A stretch of DNA of 18,750 bases from Thoreauomyces humboldtii (taxonomy: Eukaryota; Chytridiomycota; Chytridiomycetes; Spizellomycetales; Powellomycetaceae): NCBI GenBank assembly GCA_027596035.1, contig JADGJA010000436.1, forward strand, positions 1 to 18,750, given 5' to 3'. Below the pieces are notes generated by a model. The model worked only from the letters and a program-made list of their open reading frames with translations, did no database searches and was not told the DNA's origin. This document shows, in pieces, positions 9,184 through 17,310 of the stretch. Position numbers and translations under genes: made by a program. The first letter of the stretch is position 1; every line of letters begins with the position of its first letter.

Positions 9184-10828
9184 TCAAGCAGCTGAAACAG
9201 CGCTCACCGGTCCATCCTCTGCGACACGCGTTCCGACCTGAGTAGCGCCCATCCGCAATTCGCTGCACTTTCCATCCACCCACGACGTGAGCTCGACCTT
9301 CAACTCGTTCTGCTCCAGCGCATACCAGACATCCTCGCTCTCGGGCGCCAGAAGGAGCGTCTGCACGACCTTCTCATTCATGACCACCTCGGCCTTCATG
9401 ACCACGCCATCATCGTCTTTCGCGAAGGTGAGACGGATGTCGTACAGGGGGAACTTGTAGCTGCCTTCGACGACGGACAGGTCGCGGGCCACGGCGGGGA
9501 GACGGGTGATGGCGGAGGGAAGCGTGATTGCGATGCCGAGGGCGATGCTGACGAGGTTTCGGGTGATGGAAGCGGGACCGCATGCCGAGTTGTTGGCCAG
9601 GACGACGACGATGAGGGATTCCGAAGGGTCGGTCGTGTCGGTTGGGTGACAACGGTACAGGTCCGACAGGAAGCCTGAGGAAAACGGAAACGTTTCAGGA
9701 ACCGTCGAGAACGCGACTCGTGATGATGGTTCTGCGTAGCCTGTCCTCACCGTTGATGACGCCACCATGCCTTATGATCCGACGATCGTTCGCGACAGAG
9801 ACCATCAGGCCGTAGGCCACGTATTCCGTCCTGTCGTCCGTCATGAACATGTCGTCCTTGGGGACATTGTACATCAGATCCAGATACTCCTGTTCGAAAA
9901 ACCCCGGCTTCGATATCGCTACAGTCCACCTATGCAGGTCGGTGACGGTCGAGATCATGGCGCCAGCGCCGGTCGGGAAGCTCATGTCGACGTGGACAGC
10001 GTTGGTCCACTGTCCGGCCTTCTTGTCGTATCCCCTTGCCCGACGTTGGGTGATGACGCGGTTGTCGTCGTGAAATGTGTCGGTCATGCCGAGGGGGTCC
10101 GTGATCTCACGCTTGAGCACCGCGGCAAAGGTGTCGCCGGTGACGACCTCGATGAGGAAAGTGAGGAGCAGGTAGCCCGAGTTGGAGTAGGCCCATTTGG
10201 TGCCGGGTGCAAAGTCGAGGGGTGCTTCGATGCAGAGTTTGAGCGTCTACTCGAAGAGCATCAGACATCCGCCGACGCACCGGATGGGAGCAGGAGAATC
10301 CCCATACCTCTTTTGGCGTCTGCCTGAAGGAATCCACCTTCGGAATGTCTTCAGATGGAAAGTACAGACCACTGCGATGAGCGAGAAGGTGATGGATGGT
10401 GATGATGGAACCCTTTTCGGCAGGGAACTGGTCCTCGGTCAGGTAAGTGGACACGGTCGCCTCCAGGGTAATCCTGCGCTGGGCCACCAGACGAAGAATG
10501 AGGGCAGCCGTGAATTGTTTCGTTACGCTTCCGATCCTGAACCGAGTGTCGATGGTGTTTGGCACGTTCCATTCACGATCGGCAAAGCCTCCAGCCTGTG
10601 AGAAGAGAACCTGGTCACCCTTTGCGAGGATGACTGGGGATCCGGGTATGTGTGAGGTTGGAGCGATACGTGTCGAGTGCGTCACGGAGGGACGGGCAAA
10701 GGGAGGAAATGCCAACCTGCTCCCGAAAAGTCTCTGAATGCGACGTGACCGTCGATGAATTCCTTGGCTGTCTTCTGGATCTCGCTTCGAGTGGGTGCGG
10801 AAGGGGCAATGAGCGTCGAGGTTGTCAT
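9184..10828 (-). CDS. Beta-lactamase/PBP-like serine hydrolase
   Basis: A serine hydrolase of the class C beta-lactamase/D-Ala-D-Ala carboxypeptidase fold. In fungi such proteins act as esterases, amidases or lactamases, and the substrate cannot be read here. Four exons: 10828-10717, 10633-10308, 10246-9751 and 9674-9184. The introns are 83, 61 and 76 nt, each GT..AG and restoring frame, and the product is 474 residues. Catalytic motifs are complete: SVTK (Ser73, Lys76), YSN (166-168) and HGG (306-308, replacing KTG). ADREWNVPNT is typical of the family. The last 90 or so residues look like the beta-rich C-terminal domain often found in this group. No signal peptide is seen (MTTSTLIAPSAP), so the protein is probably intracellular. 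ATG 10828 is chosen because exon 1 joins smoothly to the conserved FSGAVILAKG segment. Confidence 0.92.
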
Positions 10829-10953
10829 CGTGGAGGCGAGCGGGATGGTCCTTTTTCAAGATTCGTGAAAAGTGACGATGTCGGTTGTGGGTACAGGAAG
10901 GGATGCCGAGGGGGAGAGGGGAGGTGAGGGATGAGCATGGCTGCTCAGTCCTT

Positions 10954-10961
10954 CTTATATC
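10954..10961 (-). promoter_or_regulatory. TATA-like box for the beta-lactamase-like gene
   Basis: GATATAAG on the minus strand, about 125 nt upstream of ATG 10828, at a plausible distance for a core promoter with a short 5' leader. Confidence 0.45.
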
Positions 10962-11453
10962 ATGGGATGAGAGGATCTTCATCTCGGCTGCCATGGCTCT
11001 GAACACGTCGAAGCATGGTCCATGGAGAATCACGCTCAGTGCGTTGGTTGATGCGGCCCGCCTGCGGCGTTGTGTGACCCTTCCCCACGATGGGGCTCGT
11101 GCCGCTGCACAACGACTATCGAATCTGATCTTGGCCGGCAGCACTTGCTTCAGACTTGCTTGCACAACACACTCGCTTGGTCGTTCATGGTGTGCAGAGG
11201 TCTTGTTACGTTACCCGAGAAACAAGTACAGGTAGACGTGTGAGTATCGGCAGCTTCCCTGGAACCATGGGCCACATCGAGGTCTCAAAGAGCCAAGAGG
11301 ACCGCGCGGATGGAAGGGAACACTTATTCTCAGTGTCAGGATGCCTTTCATGCCTTGCATGGCTTCTCTCCTTCAAACTCTCAAAAGCACCAAAAGCAAC
11401 GCTACAAGCGCACGCTTCCCACATCTCATCTTCATCCCCTGTTCGACAACCCC
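10962..11453. other. Divergent intergenic region
   Basis: Separates the minus-strand beta-lactamase-like gene from the plus-strand ML-domain pseudogene, so it should hold both promoters. The open frames crossing it show no recognisable domain. The last 100 bp before 11454 are rich in C and A, as in a fungal 5' leader. Confidence 0.4.
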
Positions 11454-11995
11454 ATGCTTCAGTTCCAGTTGCGCCGTGCCGTTGTGGTCCATCTCTCCAT
11501 CGCCCATCTGCTCTTCCTCGTGGCAGACCAGCAGGCCTTGGCAGCATCCATCCCTCCCAAGACCTTCACGACCTGTTCGAACCTCGCACCCGGCAGCATG
11601 AAACTCTCGAACGTCACGCTCTCTCCTAGCCCTCGCGTGCCCGGACGGAACGCCACCTTCGAGAGTCACCGCCAACGCCACGGTCTCCATCACCCAAATC
11701 GCCCGGTGCGAACGTCACGGGCGGTTCGGGTGCACTGGCTTCCCGAATCGACGTGGATCTCTGTGCCTTGCCGGGACTTCCCTGTGGACGTCGGGGAAAC
11801 GTCGAGTGCTCGCTGACGTTGAGCGTTCCGACGGATGAACCGGAAGGGAGCGTACGAGTTGCGGGTGGATGCCCTCAACGGCGACAGGTCCGCGTGACTG
11901 TCATGGGTACGTCGTTAACGGGCATCCCCGGACTGACTCCGTCTCGCATCCAGGCTTGCTTCGAAGGCCCCATCTCCGTAGGCGCTTCCGCTTGA
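11454..11995 (+). pseudogene. ML-domain (MD-2/NPC2-like) secreted lipid-binding protein, frameshifted copy
   Basis: ATG 11454 opens a signal peptide (HLLFLVADQQALAAS) that runs straight into an ML domain start (IPPKTFTTCSNLAPGS, then LSPSPRVPGRNATF). Homology to the downstream copy then moves between frames: VTANATVSITQIA, then GANVTGGSGALASRIDVDLC, then YELRVDALNGD, then ACFEGPISVGASA ending at TGA 11993. At least four frame changes are needed, and only one lies at an intron. The last intron position (11888-11953, 66 nt) is the same place and length as in the intact copy, but the splice no longer restores frame. ML proteins bind lipids outside the cell or in vacuoles. This copy cannot make a full protein and is read as a decayed tandem duplicate. 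Confidence 0.75.
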
Positions 11996-12425
11996 AGGAA
12001 GACAGGCCGACTTCAAGACGTCTCATGAGGGAAATAGAGCTTTGTGCTTGTCGGTTGTTGAAGGTCTTCCGTGCTCCGAAGCAACTGAGAGACCATGGAG
12101 ACGCATCTTTCTCGTGCAGTCATGCGACTGAATGTGGCGCCGAATGTATGAGAGTATTCCAGTACGCCTGAACAGCTGCTTGGATGCCATCGAGAAGGGC
12201 ATTGCTCGGAGCGAAGCGAAGGTCACGGGAGAATGACGACGGAAGTATTGCGCGGGCTTCCAAAGCATGCCTCGGTTTTCGGCTTGAACGCAAAAGCGGC
12301 GTCAAGCCCAATTGTCAGTCCAGCCACGTGAGGCTTTCTCTTGTAACCGCAGGAGCAAGAGGCTGAGGGCTGGAGGGGTCTGGCAAGAACTCTGTCTCAG
12401 TCCCTCAGTCTCTCAGCTCAATAAC
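11996..12425. other. Intergenic, no gene recognised
   Basis: Sequence between the ML pseudogene and the TATA box of the phosphatase fragment. Short open frames on both strands carry no recognisable domain. It should include the phosphatase promoter upstream of 12426. Confidence 0.4.
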
Positions 12426-12433
12426 TATAAAAG
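12426..12433 (+). promoter_or_regulatory. TATA box for the phosphatase fragment
   Basis: TATAAAAG, a near-perfect TATA box, 69 nt upstream of the ATG at 12495. It suggests the phosphatase reading frame had, or has, its own promoter. Confidence 0.6.
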
Positions 12434-12494
12434 CTTCACGTTCGGCAGCCACGAGGAAGGGCCCGCGAGTACTTCAAACTTTACCATTCAGTGC

Positions 12495-12830
12495 ATGCAC
12501 GTCTGCAGTGTCGACTCGAATGGAGATGTGGAAATCAAGAAGATGCCGAGGTTCTTTCGGTGGCTGGCTCCATATCGGCTCGCCGTCATGTCCACGCCTC
12601 GAAACGCAGATGACGTTAAGATCTTACATGCGCACTTCAACATGACGCTGATCGTTACCCTCACCCAGGAAACACCGCTTCCTGAGACCTGGTTCGAGGG
12701 GACGGCGGTTCGCAACGTCTTCATGCCAATTGAAAACTACAAGGCGCCTACAACGGCCCAAGTCGATCACTTTCTTGGACTGGTTGCCGCGCTGCCCGAA
12801 AGGGAAGCGGCACTCGTGCACTGCCTCAAA
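12495..12830 (+). pseudogene. Dual-specificity-phosphatase-like protein, truncated at the catalytic Cys
   Basis: ATG 12495 begins a reading frame with the features of small Cys-dependent phosphatases of the DUSP/PTP type: FFRWLAPYRLAVMSTPRNAD, then IVTLTQETPLPETWF, then VFMPIENYKAPTTAQVDHFL, and ALVHC, where Cys (12822-12824) would be the nucleophile of HC-x5-R. The next residues (LKSVHS) do not form the phosphate-binding loop: the Arg and the rest of the domain are missing. The frame stays open by chance across the next gene. Family members normally continue about 60-80 residues beyond this Cys, so the fragment should be inactive. The ML gene start codon follows 23 nt later. A possible displaced back half is annotated at 14067. 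Confidence 0.65.
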
Positions 12831-12847
12831 AGTGTTCATAGCACTTC

Positions 12848-13750
12848 ATGTACGGCACTAAGTTCTCTTTCACCCTCAACCTCTTGCTCATCGCGGTCCA
12901 GTGTATGCTCGTCGCGGACCGCAAAGTTCTTGCGGCTGCAGGCCACATCTCAACCGGTCGCTCCAACCGCGCGCGTGGCAGCTCCTGTTCCTCGGATTCC
13001 ATCTCGGGAAGCTGTTCCAGCTGCGACTCCTCGATGCAAAACATTGACGCGACTTACTGCTGCTCGGAGGGCTCGGGAGTGGCTCTCTCCGCAATGGGCG
13101 ATTACTCGTGCATCACTGGCCAGCTTGTGTGTGACATGTACGTCGTTTTAGGTTTTGGCATTTTCAGTGATTTGGTTCCGCTTGCCTTTAACAACTCGCT
13201 CTGATGCAATCTTAGGACCGAGCAAGCTGTGAGGAAGGTCCTCACTGCAGAGGTCGTCTCAAAGACAAGCATCGCCGTTGCCATCCCTCCCGGAACCTTC
13301 TCGACCTGCACGGACGTCGCGCCGGGTAACGTGACGTTCTCGACCGCCTCTCTCTCCCCGTCCCCTCTCGTTGCCGGCCAGAACGTGACACTCGACGTCC
13401 AAGGCACCAGCACCATTCCCATCCTCGCAGGAGCATTCTTCAACCTCACCACGGAGGTCGGCTCCACTCAATCCGATCTATGCAATGGGATTCAAGGGGG
13501 CCAAGAGCAGGGTGCTGATGGTTCGTTGACGTGTCAGACTGCGGAAACCTTCGAGTACACGTTTTCGGATGTGATCCCGACGGACGCACCGGCTGCGACC
13601 TATCACCTTCGCGTCGATGCTGTGAACGGCGATGGATCAGAGTAAGTTGGGCGGTGTTGGTGTTGCCGAGCGCATGTCGACCGAACTAACGCTGCGCCTC
13701 ACCGCAGACTTGGTTGTTTCGAGGGCGCCGTCACGGTAGCATCTTCTTAG
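12848..13750 (+). CDS. ML-domain (MD-2/NPC2-like) secreted protein with Cys-rich insertion
   Basis: Predicted 252-residue secreted lipid-binding protein. Three exons: 12848-13137, 13216-13641 and 13708-13750. Intron 1 is 78 nt (GTACGT..CTTAG). Intron 2 is 66 nt (GTAAGT, CTAAC branch, CGCAG). Both restore frame. Residues 1-30 are a signal peptide (LLLIAVQCMLVADRKVLA), similar in its end to that of the decayed upstream copy. Residues of about 32-97 are Ser/Gly/Cys-rich with seven Cys (including YCC and SCITGQLVC), which I do not recognise. The ML domain runs from about 120 (IPPGTFSTC) through LSPSPLVAGQNVTLDV, DLCNG, LTCQT and YHLRVDAVNGDG to GCFEGAVTVASS. ML proteins bind sterols or phospholipids, and the ligand here is unknown. 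The start lies 23 nt after the phosphatase Cys codon, so its promoter must overlap that fragment. If the Cys-rich stretch were itself intronic, the protein would be a plain ML protein. Confidence 0.75.
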
Positions 13751-14666
13751 GCTCCAATGCGAGCCAGACAGACGGTGGAAAGGGGATACACGAATGGAGA
13801 GGGCAAGCAGTTGATGGCAGGGCCAATCGCATGAGAAACGTGTTCACTAAAGCCAACTGCGCGATGTCCCTACAACCCTTATGGCATGGCTTTTGCGGAT
13901 GAAGGAGGAATCATCGTAAAAATGAACTGATTGAAAGCATCGTTCAAACTTGTTTCTTCGTTCTACAGGTATGTCTTGAAATTCTCTTTTGCCAGCTGGA
14001 CCGAGCCCGATAGGAGCTATCGAAAAGCGGCCGGCCGAACCGAAAGGAGGACCTCTCACGCAACAGAACAAAGGAAGGACCGCGGCCGGAAGCCTGACGG
14101 ACAGGCTAGTCAAAGCAAAGCGTGTGACATTCCTTGCTGAAACATGGACCACGGGAAGTATCGAGGGTCGCTCCGGAGTATGGAGTTCTGTCACTCCTGC
14201 TGCGCTTGAATGGCAAGTAGTGTCCGTCCGCCCACGGCACTTGATCATACAATCACCATGTCTGAAGTCCCAACCTTCGATGCTTTCCCGACTACCTTCT
14301 ACTCGGCTCCATCTCCACCTTATCCTGCGTCGCTGGTCGGTCGAAGCCCAAAAACCGCCTTGGGCCCTGACCCATCCATCTTCATTAAGCCGAAATCCAG
14401 AGGCACAACTGAACTGCTGCGCCACCTCGCGGCGGAAAGGCTCCTCAGCCTCCATCCCCACGGACGACGACATTGCACAATGCACACCCACACACTCAGC
14501 CATCCCCATCCAGTTGAACTAGCTCTCAGATACCCACTCCGTTTCTCTCATCCGCCCATCCATACTCTCCAGTTTAGCTCCTCTGTCCTGCATCTAGAAG
14601 GTTTCGCATCACCAGCTCGCCCATTTCTGGCCCATCTCCACCGCCAAGGGAGATCAACCTTTCACC
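13751..14666. other. Intergenic between ML gene and SH3-protein gene
   Basis: No gene is recognised apart from the possible phosphatase remnant at 14067-14165. Two longer open frames cross it (from 13989 and 14210, plus strand), but their tails are low-complexity and their starts are weak, so they are not called. The stretch from about 14500 is pyrimidine-rich, as is common just upstream of fungal transcription starts. Confidence 0.4.
14067..14165 (+). pseudogene. Possible displaced C-terminal part of the phosphatase
   Basis: One frame reads NKGRTAAG, then LVKAKRVT, then GSIE, in the order and roughly the spacing of the back half of a DUSP-like domain (KGRTGT, a YLV-K helix, and a PGSIE motif). 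Joined directly after VHCLK it would give C-x5-R. The match is short, shows about 5 residues missing before GSIE, and loses similarity after it. This is an inference from motifs only. Confidence 0.25.
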
Positions 14667-15689
14667 ATGGAGCCACTCGTCCTTGCCCTCAGCATCGGCA
14701 TACCCCTCCTCGTTCTCATCCTCACTCTCTCTCTCGTCTTCTTCCTCCGTCGCCGAAGCGCACAATCTCACAGCCGACACAACCACCCGCTCTCCACCTC
14801 CTCAAAGGATCACCCGATCGATCTTTCGGAAACCACAAAGAAACTCTCCTCCTCCAACCTCCCCGCCGCGCCACGCTACGTCCAACTCGCGGACGAGCGC
14901 GCAAACTCCTTCGATAGTTCGTACGGGCAGGCCACGGATCCGAACCACGCGCAGCCCCACCATCCAGCGGTTCCCAGCTTCCTATCCGAAGGCGACGTCC
15001 TTCCCGCCTACCCCGTCGTCAAGGCGTTCGAACCGAAACGAAGAGATGACATGAGACTCAGAGTGGGAGAGGTCGTCACCATTTCCATGACCTTCACGGA
15101 CGGCGTGTGCCATGGTTACAACCATACCACCAAGGCCATGGGAATGTTCCCCATATCCTCCGTCGCCGTGTTGGGCGGACGGGACAACGTCCAGACCCAT
15201 CCCATTCCGCATCACGAGCAACCAGGCTCGACCTTGGAGAGGACGAACTCGCAGCACACGCTGGTCACGGTTCCGGACGCGGACGTCGAGCAAGGCGAGG
15301 TGAAGGGGACGGCGCCGAAACAAGGACTCCAATACTGCATGGTTCCACCTGCTCAAGCCCTCGAACTGGTAGCTGCTTCCCTGTCGGCCGACCGACGAGC
15401 CCACTACTTCCAGGCCCTCCTTCGCGACACCCTCGCCACCCCGCACCCGGCAACCCCGGCCGACGACACGTCCACGTCGCCCCTCGAGCAGCAGCTCCGC
15501 GCCGCGGTGGAAGGTGCAGCAGGGAACGAGAGTCGTGCGACCGCCGCGTGGAGGACCCTGAGGGTCCGGTGGAAGGACGCGGTCAAGGCGGACCTGGACG
15601 TCGGGTACGACGAGTGGTTGAAGAAGAAAGAAAAGTTCGACATCTGGAGTCTGGTGGCCGAGAACTATGGAACTCCCGGTTGGAACTAG
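14667..15689 (+). CDS. Single-pass membrane protein with SH3 domain
   Basis: Intronless gene for 340 residues. ATG 14667 has a strong Kozak context (CACCATGG). Residues 4-27 form one transmembrane helix (VLALSIGIPLLVLILTLSLVFF) followed at once by Arg-Arg-Arg, which would place the long C-terminus in the cytosol. Residues of about 113-169 are an SH3 domain: PVVKAFEP, DDMRLRVGEVVTI, FTDGVCHGYN, GMFPISSV. The Trp usually found in the DGW motif of the ligand groove is Val147, so peptide binding may be weakened or different. The C-terminal 170 residues are partly Pro/Ser/Thr-rich and then helical and charged (WKDAVKADLDVGYDEWLKKKEKFD). Related fungal membrane SH3 proteins are thought to link cell-surface or polarity sites with signalling or actin partners. 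The partner is not known here. Confidence 0.82.
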   Translation: MEPLVLALSIGIPLLVLILTLSLVFFLRRRSAQSHSRHNHPLSTSSKDHPIDLSETTKKLSSSNLPAAPRYVQLADERANSFDSSYGQATDPNHAQPHHPAVPSFLSEGDVLPAYPVVKAFEPKRRDDMRLRVGEVVTISMTFTDGVCHGYNHTTKAMGMFPISSVAVLGGRDNVQTHPIPHHEQPGSTLERTNSQHTLVTVPDADVEQGEVKGTAPKQGLQYCMVPPAQALELVAASLSADRRAHYFQALLRDTLATPHPATPADDTSTSPLEQQLRAAVEGAAGNESRATAAWRTLRVRWKDAVKADLDVGYDEWLKKKEKFDIWSLVAENYGTPGWN

Positions 15690-16746
15690 GAAAAGCGAGA
15701 ACCCTCGACCAGGCCGGTTGTCGGTACCTGGATCTGTACATTTTACAAACCACTTTCACGGAAGATGTTTCCGTTCTATACCTCTACCTGAGTTCCGTTT
15801 CGCAATTCAATATGCATCAGCGCCGTCGTCGCCATGGCGGAACGGTCGATATCTGCGTAGTTTTTGGGGTACGCACAAAGTCTCAGCGGCAAAAGTGTGC
15901 TTCGTGTTACTAGTACACACAGCTCGAGGAGATTTGTTGACTACATGGAAGTACCCAAGTCCTGTTGGTCTATTGGGAGCAATCCTGTTGGGCGAACTGA
16001 GGGGCGTAGGTTTGAGTCTCGGCTCGTGCCTTCATACCAATTGGGTAGTCATTGGCCCCAGTCTTCCGTGTCAGAGGCTCACTGAAACTGTGAGAACCGG
16101 GGCATCGCAATGTTAGCTGGGAGGTGACGGAGAATGCATGGCCCGATTCTTTGAGTGCGAGTTCGGACGAATTGTTATTGTTGCGCATCTCTTCTTGAAT
16201 CCGTAAACCTTGCGGCTTGACGCTGGTTGCGTTCAGCGGCCCCATGACGAGAGCAATAGACGAAAGACCTCGCAATGGATGGAATTCTCCTTCTACATAA
16301 CCACTCTGCCCAAAGTAGTCATCCATGATGAGTAATAGAAGTTGAAGAATCTTTTATGGTCATTTGAGTTCCTCGCGACCGTAGATCTTTTTCGAGAGCC
16401 GTTCACTCACGCCGCCTTCATCAACGACAGGAGGCGTAAGTGTATACAAGCTTTTACCCACGACCCGCTCCGGCAGAGGGCCCTCATTCAGTTTCCTGGC
16501 AGCAACTTTTCCACCATCCTTCCATCACTACCAAGGCTCTTGAATGGCATCTTAACTTCATCATATCGTACAGCAAAGAGACGCACAGCAACCAGCAAAC
16601 ACTTCGGCATCCATCCCTTCACGCGCTACCATCAATCACTGCGAACGGGCAGCAGGCGTACACCAACCGGCAACAGCTTCAGTAGCTTCTCTCACGTCAC
16701 ACATCGCCGTCGATAGCTTCGCACTCTGGCATCGCGCACCTTTACC
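15690..16746. other. Intergenic, with a weak tRNA-like stretch
   Basis: About 1 kb without a recognised protein gene. At 15966-16018 it has a box-A-like TGGTCTATTGGG and a box-B-like GGTTTGAGTC 43 nt apart, reminiscent of a decayed tRNA or tRNA-derived SINE head, but stems do not fold well. The sequence before 16747 is probably promoter and 5' leader of the next gene. Confidence 0.35.
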
Positions 16747-17310
16747 ATGGTCAACCAGTCCGCGTGGAGCAAGTTCCGCAGAGAGCTCGGCAAAAGGACG
16801 GGTCGGCTCAAGGGCTCGTCCGCCCCTTGCACCACGCATCATCGTCCCACGCCAAAGAAGTCCGCCGCTTCGCCTCACGTTCGGATCGACACTCCCCGAC
16901 GCGGACGCACGGAGGAGCAGATCGAGTACGAGGAGATGATCCTGTCGGACCTCGAGCTCTTCGCAGCCCATCCGGTCCGTGACTGGAAGGAGTGTCCGGT
17001 GTCGGTCGGGAGGAACGACGGGACGTGGCTGTCCATCTGTCGGCACTTCATCCTGCGACCTGGACAGCCGAACGCCGAGGTCCTGGTCGATCGATGGGTT
17101 GCGTTGGACGAGGACATCCTCGCCATGTACGGTGTAAGCAAAGGGAGCTTTCTGGGGTATGCGGCCAACACGAGGCAGTCAGGAAGCAGACTGTCGTGGA
17201 GGCAGTCTTGCAGCTTCGATCAGGCTCACATGACGGAGATGAAGGATTCGGCAGGTTATTCCCGGGTCAAGCTCGTCATCCATCCGAGGTCTCGCGACTG
17301 GGAGGAATAG
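16747..17310 (+). CDS. Hypothetical protein, 187 residues
   Basis: ATG 16747 has a good Kozak context (TTTACCATGG) and the frame has GC-rich third positions like the neighbouring genes, so it is likely real. The first 60 residues are basic and Ser/Pro-rich (FRRELGKRTGR, HHRPTPKKS, TPRRGR), as in a disordered or nucleic-acid-binding tail. The rest is an acidic-to-mixed globular part with EEQIEYEEMILSDLELF, WLSICRHFI, VDRWVALDEDILAMYGVS and VKLVIHPRSRDWEE. There is no signal peptide or membrane segment. I do not recognise the family and assign no function. No intron is needed. Confidence 0.55.
   Translation: MVNQSAWSKFRRELGKRTGRLKGSSAPCTTHHRPTPKKSAASPHVRIDTPRRGRTEEQIEYEEMILSDLELFAAHPVRDWKECPVSVGRNDGTWLSICRHFILRPGQPNAEVLVDRWVALDEDILAMYGVSKGSFLGYAANTRQSGSRLSWRQSCSFDQAHMTEMKDSAGYSRVKLVIHPRSRDWEE

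Noticed and set aside
10830..11165. Upstream extension of the beta-lactamase-like reading frame to 11165
   Set aside because: It is an out-of-frame run through promoter and intron 1. Exon 1 from ATG 10828 joins the conserved FSGAVILAKG segment in phase.
13847..14522. Open frames of 177-220 codons on both strands
   Set aside because: Low-complexity tails, weak starts and no domain; kept only as the possible phosphatase remnant.
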